In this document: piece after piece, positions 19,659 through 28,058 of the stretch | Position numbering within the stretch: position 1 is the stretch's first letter | Layout of the letters: the number at the start of each line of letters is the position of its first letter | Source of the DNA: Pseudomonas sp. PA27(2017) | GTDB taxonomy: Bacteria > Pseudomonadota > Gammaproteobacteria > Pseudomonadales > Pseudomonadaceae | Direction of reading: 5' to 3' | Assembly (NCBI RefSeq): GCF_001945445.1 | Contig: NZ_MSXW01000061.1 | Coordinates: 503,346 to 567,345, forward strand | Length of the DNA: 64,000 nt | The notes under the pieces: generated by a model | Told to the model about the DNA's origin: nothing | What the model saw: the letters and a program-made list of their open reading frames with translations, nothing else | Databases searched by the model: none | Translations under genes and position numbers: made by a program

Positions 19659-20626
19659 TGAAGGTCACCCTGCAACCCTCCGGCGCAGTGCTCGAAGTCG
19701 AAGCCGGCGAAGCCATCCTCGATGCAGCTCGGCGCCTGGGCTACACCTGCCCGCAAAGCTGCCGCAACGGCAATTGTCATGTGTGCGCCGCGCTGCTGAT
19801 CGAAGGTCGCGTTCGCCAGAACGGCGCCGAACTGGACCATGGCGAGCTGTACGCCTGCATCGCCGAGCCGCTGGAAGACTGCGTGCTGCACTGGGACGGC
19901 GTGCTGCTGCCCGGCGAACTGCCGGTACGCAGCCTGGGTTGCCAGGTGGTGGACTGCATCGAGGCTGGCGGCGATGTGTGGCGCGTGCTGCTGCGGGCGC
20001 CGGCCGGCAAGCCGCCGCGCTACCACGCCGGCCAGTACCTGTTGATCGAACGCCAGGATGGCGAGAAGTCGGCTTTTTCCCTGGCCTCGGCGCCGCAGCA
20101 GGGCCGTGACCTGGAGCTGCATATTCTAGGGCGCGAAGCGAGTGCATTGAACCTGCTGCAGCAGCTGCGCGAGCAGGGCACGGCGCGGGTGCAGTTGCCA
20201 TTCGGCGACGCCCACCTGGCCGAGCTGCCAGACGGGCCGCTGCTGCTGATCGCCGCGGGTACCGGGATGGCGCAGATGCACAGCCTGATCGAAGAGTGCC
20301 GCTCGCGTGGCTTCCAGCACCCGGTGCACCTGTACTGGGGCGCGCGGCGTCCCGAAGATTTTTATCAACTGCCCCATTGGGACGAGTGGCAGGCATTGCC
20401 CAACCTGTCTCTGCATCAGGTGGTCAGCGACCAGTGCGCCTGGCAGGGCCGCTGCGGCCTGTTGCACGAGGCGGTTCGAGAGGACTTCACGGATCTGCGT
20501 GCGCTGCACGTCTACGCCAGCGGTTCGCCGAGCATGGTCTACGCCACCCTCGACGCCTTGGTCGAGTCCGGCATGGATGCCCATCAGATGCGCGCCGACG
20601 TATTCGCCTACGCGCCGCGGGACTGA
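19658..20626 (+). CDS. 2Fe-2S ferredoxin/NAD(P)H reductase (RfbI/CDP-glucoseen reductase-like)
   Basis: The 322-aa protein has an N-terminal plant-type 2Fe-2S domain (CPQSCRNGNCHVCAA, with the last Cys in YACIAEP). An FAD-binding domain (RYHAGQYLLIE, then SAFSLASAPQQG) and an NAD(P)-binding domain (LLLIAAGTGMAQMHS) follow. It is often annotated as CDP-6-deoxy-delta-3,4-glucoseen reductase, but no sugar genes are near. One-base overlap with ubiD suggests an electron-transfer role tied to flavin chemistry of UbiD/UbiX. That is inference; a general flavin reductase is equally possible. A strong terminator follows. Confidence 0.88.
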   Translation: MKVTLQPSGAVLEVEAGEAILDAARRLGYTCPQSCRNGNCHVCAALLIEGRVRQNGAELDHGELYACIAEPLEDCVLHWDGVLLPGELPVRSLGCQVVDCIEAGGDVWRVLLRAPAGKPPRYHAGQYLLIERQDGEKSAFSLASAPQQGRDLELHILGREASALNLLQQLREQGTARVQLPFGDAHLAELPDGPLLLIAAGTGMAQMHSLIEECRSRGFQHPVHLYWGARRPEDFYQLPHWDEWQALPNLSLHQVVSDQCAWQGRCGLLHEAVREDFTDLRALHVYASGSPSMVYATLDALVESGMDAHQMRADVFAYAPRD

Positions 20627-20630
20627 ACGA

Positions 20631-20660
20631 AGCAAGCCGCCCTCGGGCGGCTTGCTGTTT
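20631..20660. terminator. Bidirectional terminator between ubiD operon and qor
   Basis: AGCAAGCCGCCC pairs with GGGCGGCTTGCT (20631-20656), followed by GTTTT on the plus strand. It sits between convergent genes and probably ends both transcripts. Confidence 0.88.
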
Positions 20661-20671
20661 TCAGTGCCCCG

Positions 20672-21652
20672 TCAGCGAACGGTCACCACCAGCTTGCCGA
20701 CGGCCTTGCGCTGGCCGAGGGCGTCGATCGCCTCGCCGCCGCGCTCCAGCGGGAAGGTCTGCGACACCAGCGGCTTGAGTTTGCCCTCGGCATGCCAGGC
20801 GAACAGCTGCCGGAAGTTGTCGGCGTTGTCCGCCGGCTGGCGCTGGGCAAAGGAGCCCCAGAACACGCCGACCAGGGCAGCGCCCTTGAGTAGCGGCAGG
20901 TTGGCTGGCAGCGTCGGGATGCCACCGCCGGCGGCGAAGCCGACGACCAGGAAGCGGCCATTCCAGGCCATACAGCGAAACGCCTCCTCGAACAGCGGTC
21001 CACCGACTGGATCGTAGATCACGTCGACGCCCTGGCCGTTGGTGAGCTTTTTCACTTCGTCCTTGAGGCTCTGCTCGCTGTAGTCGATCAGCTCGTCGGC
21101 GCCAGCGTTGCGCGCCACTTCCAGCTTCTCTGCACTACTGGCTGCGGCGATCACCCGTGCGCCCATGGCCTTGCCGATTTCCACCGCCGCCAGGCCGACA
21201 CCGCCGGCGGCGCCCAGCACCAGCAGGGTTTCACCCGGCTTGAGGCCTGCGCGCTGCCTGAGTGCGTGCATCGAAGTGCCGTAGGTCATGCCGAAGGCGG
21301 CCGCCGTGGTCAGGTCCATGCTCGCGGGCACCGGCAGCACGTTGTAAGCGGGAGCGGCTACCTGTTCGGCAAAGCCGCCCCAGCCGGTCAGGGCCATCAC
21401 CCGGTCGCCTGCCTTCAGGTTCGCGACCTTGTCGCCCACCGTGCTGACTACGCCGGCTACTTCGCCACCGGGCGAGAACGGGAAGGGTGGCTTGAACTGG
21501 TATTTGCCCTCGATGATCAGCGTATCCGGGAAATTCACGCCAGCGGCCTGCACCTCGATCAATACCTCGTTGCCTTTCGGGCTTGGGCTGTCGACGGCCT
21601 CCAGTACCAGCGTCTCGGCAGGGCCGAAGGCTTTGCAGAGCAGTGCTTTCAT
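20672..21652 (-). CDS. NADPH:quinone oxidoreductase family protein
   Basis: This is a 326-aa, zinc-free medium-chain dehydrogenase/reductase of the QOR type. It has an N-terminal GroES-like fold (VNFPDTLIIEGKYQFKPPFP), the Rossmann motif GAAGGVGLAAVEIGKAMGA at about residue 150, and the catalytic-domain tail RGGEAIDALGQRKAVGKLVV. It likely reduces quinones or enones with NADPH; the substrate is unknown. GAGG lies 9 nt before the ATG. It is divergent from the FliL-like gene. Confidence 0.9.
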   Translation of the reverse strand: MKALLCKAFGPAETLVLEAVDSPSPKGNEVLIEVQAAGVNFPDTLIIEGKYQFKPPFPFSPGGEVAGVVSTVGDKVANLKAGDRVMALTGWGGFAEQVAAPAYNVLPVPASMDLTTAAAFGMTYGTSMHALRQRAGLKPGETLLVLGAAGGVGLAAVEIGKAMGARVIAAASSAEKLEVARNAGADELIDYSEQSLKDEVKKLTNGQGVDVIYDPVGGPLFEEAFRCMAWNGRFLVVGFAAGGGIPTLPANLPLLKGAALVGVFWGSFAQRQPADNADNFRQLFAWHAEGKLKPLVSQTFPLERGGEAIDALGQRKAVGKLVVTVR

Positions 21653-21801
21653 GGTGGTTTACCTCGAGGGGAGTCGCCCTGCAGTTTAGGTAAGCGGGCC
21701 TTACGGTCAACGAGCATGGCCTCGTCTGATAACCCGCCATAAGCATTGGGGTCTGCGCCAGGCGTTGCTATGCTTGCGGGCAACCCAACGGAGATCGCCC
21801 T

Positions 21802-22221
21802 GTGAAAACCCTCATCACGCTTCTGCTTGCCTGCGCACTGTCGATCCCGGCGTTCGCCAATGAAGAAAAGAAGGAAGGCGAGGGCGAGGGCGCCGCACCG
21901 CAGGTGATCTATCACAGCCTGACGCCGGCGCTGGTCGGCAACTTCGGTGTCGGGCCCAAGCTCAAGTACTACAAGGCCGACGTGGCGCTGCGCGTCACCG
22001 GCGCCGATGCCGAAGCCAAGGTCACCCACCACGAGCCGCTGATTCGCAACCAACTGGTGATGCTGTTCTCCCAGCAGACCGAAGAGAACCTGGCCACCCC
22101 CGATGCCAAGGAAAAGCTGCGCCAGGAAGCCCTCAAGCAGGTCCAGCAGGTGCTCACCGACGAGGAAGGCCAGCCGCTGGTCGAGGATCTGCTGTTCAAC
22201 AACCTGATCCTGCAGGGCTGA
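21802..22221 (+). CDS. FliL-family (flagellar basal body-associated) protein with signal peptide
   Basis: The 139-aa protein starts with GTG (21802), with GGAG 9 nt upstream. A signal peptide (1-19, ending IPAFA) is followed by a Glu/Lys/Gly-rich linker and a FliL domain (YKADVALRVTGADAEAKVTHHEPLIRNQLV near 55-90). Canonical FliL has an uncleaved membrane anchor and sits in a fli operon. This one is periplasmic-looking and stands alone, so a flagellar role is uncertain. Its stop is immediately next to the stop of the convergent EVE gene. Confidence 0.82.
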   Translation: MKTLITLLLACALSIPAFANEEKKEGEGEGAAPQVIYHSLTPALVGNFGVGPKLKYYKADVALRVTGADAEAKVTHHEPLIRNQLVMLFSQQTEENLATPDAKEKLRQEALKQVQQVLTDEEGQPLVEDLLFNNLILQG

Positions 22222-22671
<450 letters not shown>

Positions 22672-22739
22672 GAACTTTGCTCTCTGAGTCGGTGCGCTGC
22701 AGGTGCTGCGTGACGGGGGATTCGGTAGGGAGTGGTGAT

Positions 22740-22871
22740 ATGCGGCGCAAGCCTGATCTGTTGTGGATGCTGGTACTGGTATTCGGCCTTGGCATGGTGA
22801 CCACGGGCTACACGCAAAGCCAGTGGCAGCAGGGTAAACCGGTTACTGAGGCGGTTCGAGCCGAGCGTTAA
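22740..22871 (+). CDS. Small single-pass membrane protein, 43 aa
   Basis: The frame starts MRRKPDLLWMLVLVF. It has a basic N terminus, one membrane segment (about residues 8-24) and a polar tail ending EAVRAER. Start ATG 22740 is well supported by GGGAG 7 nt upstream. It lies between the EVE gene and ygfA, convergent to the latter. A protein like this is recalled beside ygfA in other pseudomonads, with no known function. Confidence 0.75.
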   Translation: MRRKPDLLWMLVLVFGLGMVTTGYTQSQWQQGKPVTEAVRAER

Positions 22872-22881
22872 GCGCGGCGTG

Positions 22882-23478
22882 TTAATACCAGCCGCCATCG
22901 GTCACGGTGGCATCCAGTGGTACGTCCCAGTTGGCCATGCTCAGCCGATCCACCTGCTGGCAGCCGTGGGCCAGCCCGAGCAGGGTCGGTTTGTGCCAAT
23001 TTTTGCGCCGTGCGCGATACGCCAGGCTGCGATCGTAGAAGCCGCCGCCCATGCCGAGGCGACCGCCGTGCTGGTCGAAGCCCACCAGGGGCAGCAGGAT
23101 CAGATCGAGCGTCCAGATCTTGCGCTGGCGCTTGCCGTTGCGGCGGGGTTCGGGGATGCCGAAGCGATTGGCAGCGAGCTTTTCGTGCGCGTCCAGGCGC
23201 TGGAACACCATGCTGGTGCGTGGCCAGGATTTCAGCACCGGCAGGAACACCTGCTTACCGCGCGCATGGGCGGCTCTGATCAGCAGGTGCGGGTCGATTT
23301 CCCCGTCATTGGCCAGGTACAGGGCGACGCTGCGCGTGCGGCGAAAGATCGGATGCTGGGCCAGCTGGCGATACAGCGCCGCCGCCGCCTTGCGTTGCGC
23401 AGCCCTTGGCAGCTCGCGCCGCGTCTTGCGCAGCGTGCGGCGCAGCTGGGCGCGGGTCAGGTTGCTGGCTTCGATCAT
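22882..23478 (-). CDS. ygfA: 5-formyltetrahydrofolate cyclo-ligase (YgfA)
   Basis: The 198-aa ATP-dependent enzyme converts 5-formyl-THF to 5,10-methenyl-THF. Recognised by the N-terminal Arg/Lys-rich helix (RRTLRKTRRELP), and by LDLILLPLVGFDQHGGRLGMGGGFYDRSLA, which is the conserved ATP/substrate loop. It lies directly after 6S RNA, the classical gammaproteobacterial ssrS-ygfA pairing. A terminator lies between them. Confidence 0.93.
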   Translation of the reverse strand: MIEASNLTRAQLRRTLRKTRRELPRAAQRKAAAALYRQLAQHPIFRRTRSVALYLANDGEIDPHLLIRAAHARGKQVFLPVLKSWPRTSMVFQRLDAHEKLAANRFGIPEPRRNGKRQRKIWTLDLILLPLVGFDQHGGRLGMGGGFYDRSLAYRARRKNWHKPTLLGLAHGCQQVDRLSMANWDVPLDATVTDGGWY

Positions 23479-23536
23479 GGGCCGGTCCCCTTGTTGTTAC
23501 CACTGCGCCTCGCATCCATCAGCGCTCGCCACCAAC

Positions 23537-23573
23537 AAAAAGCCCGCTGCTGGCCTGGGCCAGCAGCGGGCTG
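23537..23573 (-). terminator. Rho-independent terminator of 6S RNA
   Basis: On the minus strand, AGCCCGCTGCTGGCC pairs with GGCCAGCAGCGGGCT and is followed by TTTTTG. It stands 12-45 bp behind the mature 6S 3' end and before ygfA. Confidence 0.93.
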
Positions 23574-23583
23574 CAAATTTGTG

Positions 23584-23761
23584 ACTCCCCAGCATGCCGC
23601 TGTCGGTTTAGCCCTTGAACCCGAAAGTTCAAGGTGGAGGTTGCAGGAAACCTTAAGGCTTTCCGTCAAGCGGACATGCACACCGGCCTCAACTGACAAC
23701 CCCCGGGGTTGTGCGTATCGGCTCAGGGACATCAACCAACTGGCGCACACTCCAGGGAGCT
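23584..23761 (-). ncRNA. ssrS: 6S RNA
   Basis: On the minus strand the segments GTCCCTGAGCCGATA, GGTGTGCATGTCCG, AAGCCTTAAGG, CACCTTGAAC...GGGTTCAAGGG and GCGGCATGC occur in this order. They line up with the corresponding parts of E. coli 6S RNA. The ends (CTCCCTGG and CTGGGGAG) close the long rod. Length is about 178 nt. 6S RNA imitates an open promoter and holds sigma-70 RNA polymerase in stationary phase. Context zapA-ssrS-ygfA is the conserved one. Ends are estimated to within a few bases. Confidence 0.96.
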
Positions 23762-23767
23762 GTGGCC

Positions 23768-23773
23768 AGTATA
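23768..23773 (-). promoter_or_regulatory. -10 box of the 6S RNA promoter
   Basis: TATACT on the minus strand ends 7 nt before the inferred 6S 5' end, just behind the zapA stop codon. The -35 is weak (TGACCA-like at about 23792-23797). Confidence 0.7.
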
Positions 23774-23794
23774 ACGCAAAAGGACGACCGTTGG

Positions 23795-24106
23795 TCAGGC
23801 GCCACGGCCATCGGTTTCGTCGAGTGCGTTGTCGACACGGCCGAGCAGGTCGCGCACGTGGTCGCGGGTGACGGTGGCCTGCTTGTCGAGGTTCTGCTGC
23901 TTGTGCAGCAGATCATGGGTGATGTTCAGGGCTGCCATCACCGCGACGCGGTCTGCGCCGATGACTTTGCCGCCGCTGCGGATCTCCCGCATCTTGCCGT
24001 CTAGGTAGCGGGCGGCGCTTTGCAGGTTGCTACGCTCATCGGCGGGGCAGGCGATGCAATATTCTTTGTCCAGAATCTGAACGGTGACGGTATTCGATTG
24101 GGTCAT
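23795..24106 (-). CDS. zapA: Cell division protein ZapA
   Basis: This is a 103-aa FtsZ-ring stabiliser. MTQSNTVTVQILDKEYCIACP at the start, LDGKMREIRSGGKVIGADRVAVMAALNITHDLL in the middle and a C-terminal coiled coil match ZapA. Start ATG 24106 overlaps the stop of the upstream coiled-coil gene (ATGA). A longer in-frame extension to 24526 is not credible. Order TIGR02449-zapA-6S-ygfA is conserved in pseudomonads. Confidence 0.95.
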   Translation of the reverse strand: MTQSNTVTVQILDKEYCIACPADERSNLQSAARYLDGKMREIRSGGKVIGADRVAVMAALNITHDLLHKQQNLDKQATVTRDHVRDLLGRVDNALDETDGRGA

Positions 24107-24312
24107 GAGTCCTGCTCCAGGGCTTTGAGGCGCGAAATCATCGATTCGACCTTGTGCCGAGCCATTTCGTTCTTTTCGATCAGATGAGCGCGTTCTTCGC
24201 GCCATGCCTGCTCGCTTTCCAGCAAGAGACGGTTTTGTGCCTTGAGTCGCTCGACGCGCTGGATCAGCAGTTCCAGCTTTGCCGTCAGGGCGTTTAGATC
24301 GGCGTCTTCCAT
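24103..24312 (-). CDS. TIGR02449-type small coiled-coil protein (ZapB-like)
   Basis: The 69-aa protein is almost entirely heptad-patterned helix (LNALTAKLELLIQRVERLKAQN...), like ZapB, and is placed directly upstream of zapA with an ATGA overlap. Proteins of this position are known as TIGR02449. A role at the division ring next to ZapA is likely from size, coiled coil and coupling, but is not shown. Confidence 0.85.
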   Translation of the reverse strand: MEDADLNALTAKLELLIQRVERLKAQNRLLLESEQAWREERAHLIEKNEMARHKVESMISRLKALEQDS

Positions 24313-24456
24313 TGGCTCTCGCTTTGGCAGGGTGTGCGCAGTGTATAGATCCAGCGGCTCGCCGGTGCAAACCGGCCGATGGTTTTGGCGCGTGCGCCAG
24401 TGCTAGGATAGAAAGCCTCCATTCTAGTGATTGCGCCCCTTGGCGCCTAGTGATCG

Positions 24457-25011
24457 ATGCCGACTTCCAGTTCTCCCTACGCTGCATTCGCTGCCCTGCT
24501 CGCCAGTGGTGGTTCCTCCGTTTCACCTGCCGAATTGCACGGCCTGCTGCTGGGTCGCAGTTGCGCTGGCGCGGGCTTCGAGGCCGGCCCCTGGCTGGTC
24601 GACGCCACCGAACTGCTCGGTGTCGAGCCGCCGGAAAACGTACGCCAGGCGTTGATTGGCCTGCAGGAAATGGTGCGCGGCGAGCTGACCGGTGACGACG
24701 TCACCGTGGTTCTGCTGCTGCCCTCCGACGAAGCCCCCCTGGCCGAGCGTGCTGCGGCGCTGGGCCAGTGGTGTCAGGGCTTTCTCGGTGGCTTCGGGCT
24801 GACAGTCGGCGACGCTGCGTTGAGCGCCGAGGCCATGGAAGTGCTGCAGGATTTGTCCGCCATCGCCCAGGTGCAGAATGCGCTGGACGAGTCCGAGGAC
24901 GGCGAGAACGATTACATGGAAGTCATGGAGTACCTGCGCGTCGCGCCGCTGCTGCTGTTCAGCGAGTGCGCCAAGCCGGCTGCCCAGGCGCCCAAGCCTT
25001 CGCTGCACTGA
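24457..25011 (+). CDS. YgfB/UPF0149 family protein
   Basis: The 184-aa protein has the YecA/YgfB-type helical fold: SPAELHGLLLGRSCAG near residue 25, LGQWCQGFLGGFGL near 100, and the acidic stretch DESEDGENDYMEVMEYLRVAPLLLF. It lies divergent from zapA and upstream of pepP (34-bp gap), the conserved position in gammaproteobacteria. In other bacteria YgfB-type proteins influence gene regulation; the role here is not evident from sequence. Confidence 0.92.
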   Translation: MPTSSSPYAAFAALLASGGSSVSPAELHGLLLGRSCAGAGFEAGPWLVDATELLGVEPPENVRQALIGLQEMVRGELTGDDVTVVLLLPSDEAPLAERAAALGQWCQGFLGGFGLTVGDAALSAEAMEVLQDLSAIAQVQNALDESEDGENDYMEVMEYLRVAPLLLFSECAKPAAQAPKPSLH

Positions 25012-25045
25012 TCGCGCCCTTCACCGACCGGAATCGAGCCTGCCC

Positions 25046-26380
25046 ATGACCAGCATCTCCAAAGCGGAATACGCCCGCCGTCGCAAGGCGCTGATGGCGC
25101 AGATGGAACCGAACAGCATCGCCATCCTGCCGGCGGCGCCGGTGTTCATTCGCAACCGCGACGTCGAGCACATCTACCGCCAGGACAGCGATTTCCAGTA
25201 CCTGTCCGGCTTTCCCGAGCCCGAGGCGGTGATCGCCCTGATTCCCGGCCGTGAGCATGGCGAGTACGTGTTGTTCTGCCGTGAGCGCGATCCCGACCGC
25301 GAGTTGTGGGACGGTTTGCGCGCCGGTCAGGAAGGGGCGATCAGCCGCTATGGCGCGGACGATGCCTTTCCCATCGGTGATATCGACGACATCCTGCCAG
25401 GCCTGATCGAGGGCCGTGAGCGCGTCTATTACGCGGTGGGCACCAACCCGGAGTTCGACCGGCACCTGATGGAGTGGGTCAACGTGATCCGCTCCAAGGC
25501 GCGCCAGGGCGCGTCGCCGCCCAAGGAGTTCGTCGCCCTCAACCACTTCCTCCACGACCTGCGCCTGTACAAGTCGGCCGGCGAGGTGAAGGTGATGCGC
25601 GAAGCGGCGCAGATTTCCGCCCGCGCCCATATCAAGGCCATGCAGGCCAGCCGTGCCGGGCTCTACGAATATCACCTGGAAGCGGAGCTCGATTACGAAT
25701 TCCGCAAGGGCGGTTCGAAGATGCCGGCCTACGGCTCCATCGTCGCGGCGGGCAAGAATGCCTGCATCCTGCACTACCGCGAGAACGACGCCCTGCTCAA
25801 GGACGGCGATCTGGTGCTGATCGATGCCGGTTGCGAGATCGACTGCTACGCCAGTGACATTACCCGCACCTTCCCGGTCAGCGGTACGTTCACGCCCGAG
25901 CAGAAGGCCATCTACGAGATCGTGCTGGCCGCCAATATGGAAGCCTTCAGGTTCATCGCTCCCGGCCGCCATTGGAACGAGGCCCACGAGGCCACGGTGC
26001 GGGTCATCACCAGAGGTCTGGTCGATCTCGGTTTGCTGGACGGCGACGTCGACGAGTTGATCGCGGCCGAGGCCTACAAGCCGTTCTACATGCACCGCGC
26101 CGGCCACTGGCTGGGCATGGACGTGCACGATGTCGGCGAATACAAGGTCGGCGGCGAATGGCGCGTGCTCGAAGTCGGCATGGCGATGACCGTCGAGCCG
26201 GGCATCTACATCGCTGTGGACAACCAGAACGTCGCCAAGAAATGGCGCGGCATTGGTGTGCGCATCGAGGATGACGTGGTGGTGACCAAGACCGGTTGCG
26301 AGATCCTCACCAACGACGTGCCCAAGGCCGTCGACGAGATCGAAGCACTGATGGCCGCCGCCCGTGCGCAGGTAGCCTGA
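25046..26380 (+). CDS. pepP: Xaa-Pro aminopeptidase PepP
   Basis: The 444-aa cytoplasmic aminopeptidase P removes N-terminal residues before proline. It has an N-terminal creatinase-like domain and a C-terminal pita-bread domain with the dinuclear metal ligands: LIDAGCEIDCYASDITRTFP (two Asp), HRAGHWLGMDVHD (His), TVEPGIYI (Glu) and IGVRIEDDV (Glu). Start ATG 25046 follows the ygfB-like gene; ubiH begins 4 bp after the stop. Confidence 0.96.
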   Translation: MTSISKAEYARRRKALMAQMEPNSIAILPAAPVFIRNRDVEHIYRQDSDFQYLSGFPEPEAVIALIPGREHGEYVLFCRERDPDRELWDGLRAGQEGAISRYGADDAFPIGDIDDILPGLIEGRERVYYAVGTNPEFDRHLMEWVNVIRSKARQGASPPKEFVALNHFLHDLRLYKSAGEVKVMREAAQISARAHIKAMQASRAGLYEYHLEAELDYEFRKGGSKMPAYGSIVAAGKNACILHYRENDALLKDGDLVLIDAGCEIDCYASDITRTFPVSGTFTPEQKAIYEIVLAANMEAFRFIAPGRHWNEAHEATVRVITRGLVDLGLLDGDVDELIAAEAYKPFYMHRAGHWLGMDVHDVGEYKVGGEWRVLEVGMAMTVEPGIYIAVDNQNVAKKWRGIGVRIEDDVVVTKTGCEILTNDVPKAVDEIEALMAAARAQVA

Positions 26381-26384
26381 GGCC

Positions 26385-27575
26385 ATGTTGCGAGTCGACG
26401 TGGCGATCATTGGTGGCGGCCTGGTTGGCGCCAGCCTGGCGCTGGCGCTGCAGGGCGAGGCGTGCAAGCGCGGCTGGCGTATCGCGCTGATCGAACCGTT
26501 CGCCCCAGGCGACGGCTACCAGCCCAGTTACGATGCCCGCTCCACCGCGCTGTCCTACGGCTCGCGACTGATCTACGAAGGCCTCGGCCTGTGGCCGGCG
26601 ATTGCCGAACAGGGCACCGCCATCGAGCGCATTCACGTCTCCGATCGGGGGCGTTTCGCGGCAGCCCGGCTCAGCGCCGATCAGGAAAACGTGCCGGCCC
26701 TGGGCTACGTGGTGGAAAACGCTTGGCTCGGCCACTGCCTGTGGCAGGCACTGGACGCCGAGGTGATCCAATGGCGCTGCCCGGCCCAGGTCGAGCGCAT
26801 GGAGCCCACCGCCGAAGGCTATCGCCTGACCCTGGACGACGAAACCCTGATCGACTGCTCGCTGGCCATCCTCGCCGATGGCGGGCGTTCGTCGTTGCGT
26901 GAGCAATTGGGTATCGCCGTCAATCTGCGACCGTACGATCAGACTGCCTTGATCGCCAACATCACGCCATCACAGGCCCATGGCGGCGAGGCCTTCGAGC
27001 GTTTCACCGAATCCGGCCCGCTGGCGCTGCTGCCGCTTTCCGATAATCGCTGTGCGTTGGTGTGGACGCACCCGAGCCGCGAGGTCGAACGGCTGCTCAA
27101 GCTCGATGAGCGCGCCTTTCTCGCCGAGCTGCAGCAGGCCTTCGGTTACCGCCTCGGTGCCCTGCGCCAGGTTGGCGCACGGGTGCCGTACCCGCTGGTG
27201 CTGATCGAAGCCGCCGAGCAGGTGCGCGCCAACCTGGTGGTGCTCGGCAATGCAGCCCACAGCCTGCACCCGATCGCTGGGCAAGGCTTCAACCTGTCGC
27301 TGCGTGACGTGCGTGCGCTGGCCGATACGCTGCTGGCGAGCGCGGCGCCGCTGGGTGATCTGACCACCCTGCAGCGCTACGCCGCCACCCAGGCCGGTGA
27401 CCAGGCGCGCACCGTGGCGTTTTCCGATCAGGTCACCCGGCTGTTCAGCACCGACCAGCCGCTGCTCGCCGCCGGCCGCAATCTGGGCCTGCTCGGGCTG
27501 GAGTTGCTGCCGCCGGCCAAGCGCTGGTTCGCGCGTCAGGCCATGGGCATGGGTACTCGCGGTAACCCGCAATGA
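26385..27575 (+). CDS. ubiH: 2-octaprenyl-6-methoxyphenol hydroxylase UbiH
   Basis: The 396-aa FAD monooxygenase of ubiquinone synthesis has the dinucleotide motif IIGGGLVGASLALALQG at the N terminus, the middle Asp-Gly motif ILADGGRSSLR, and the FAD-ribose motif VVLGNAAHSLHPIAGQGFNLSLRDV of the UbiH/UbiF family. The UbiH assignment rests on position behind pepP, as in E. coli. The gene is coupled by overlap to the DUF4442 gene. Confidence 0.93.
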   Translation: MLRVDVAIIGGGLVGASLALALQGEACKRGWRIALIEPFAPGDGYQPSYDARSTALSYGSRLIYEGLGLWPAIAEQGTAIERIHVSDRGRFAAARLSADQENVPALGYVVENAWLGHCLWQALDAEVIQWRCPAQVERMEPTAEGYRLTLDDETLIDCSLAILADGGRSSLREQLGIAVNLRPYDQTALIANITPSQAHGGEAFERFTESGPLALLPLSDNRCALVWTHPSREVERLLKLDERAFLAELQQAFGYRLGALRQVGARVPYPLVLIEAAEQVRANLVVLGNAAHSLHPIAGQGFNLSLRDVRALADTLLASAAPLGDLTTLQRYAATQAGDQARTVAFSDQVTRLFSTDQPLLAAGRNLGLLGLELLPPAKRWFARQAMGMGTRGNPQ

Positions 27576-28054
27576 ATGCCCGCCGGCTGGCGCGCAAGGC
27601 CCGTGTGCTGCGCTGGATCATGAACGCCTACCCGCCTTACCTGGGCGCCGGTGTGTGGATCCGCCGTATCGCTCCGGATTTCCGTCAGGTCGAGGTTAAA
27701 ATGCGTTTGGGCTGGTACAACCGCAATTACGTGGGTACCCAGTTCGGCGGCAGCCTGTATTCGATGACCGATCCCTTCTACATGCTGATGCTGATGGAGA
27801 ACCTGGGCCGCGATTACGTGGTCTGGGACAAGGCCGCCAGCATCGATTTCATCGCGCCGGGCCGCGGGCCGGTGTTCGCCTCGTTCGCCATCGACCAGGC
27901 CTTCATCGACGAGGTGCGCGAGCGCACCGCCGATGGCGACAAGTACCTGCCCGAATTGCCGGTCGAGGTGCGCGATGGCAGCGGCACCCTGGTGGCGCGG
28001 GTCAACAAGACGCTTTACGTGCGGCTCAAGCCGCGCGTGCGACAGGCAGCCTGA
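27572..28054 (+). CDS. DUF4442 (hotdog-fold, thioesterase-like) protein
   Basis: The 160-aa protein matches the PaaI/DUF4442 hotdog pattern: RNYVGTQFGGSLYSMTDPFYMLMLMENLG around residues 50-78, then WDKAASIDFIAPGRGPVFA. ATG 27572 overlaps the ubiH stop (ATGA) and the stop is 4 bp before ubiI, so it is translated with the two ubiquinone hydroxylases. The substrate is unknown; an acyl-CoA thioesterase activity is only suggested by fold. Confidence 0.85.
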   Translation: MNARRLARKARVLRWIMNAYPPYLGAGVWIRRIAPDFRQVEVKMRLGWYNRNYVGTQFGGSLYSMTDPFYMLMLMENLGRDYVVWDKAASIDFIAPGRGPVFASFAIDQAFIDEVRERTADGDKYLPELPVEVRDGSGTLVARVNKTLYVRLKPRVRQAA

Positions 28055-28058
28055 GGAT

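Noticed and set aside
24107..24526. N-terminal extension of zapA to 24526
   Set aside because: In-frame extension is basic low-complexity sequence; ATG 24106 gives the exact ZapA start and overlaps the upstream stop.
24959..26467. 502-codon antisense open frame over pepP
   Set aside because: Shadow of codon bias in pepP; His/Val/Asp-rich translation without motifs.
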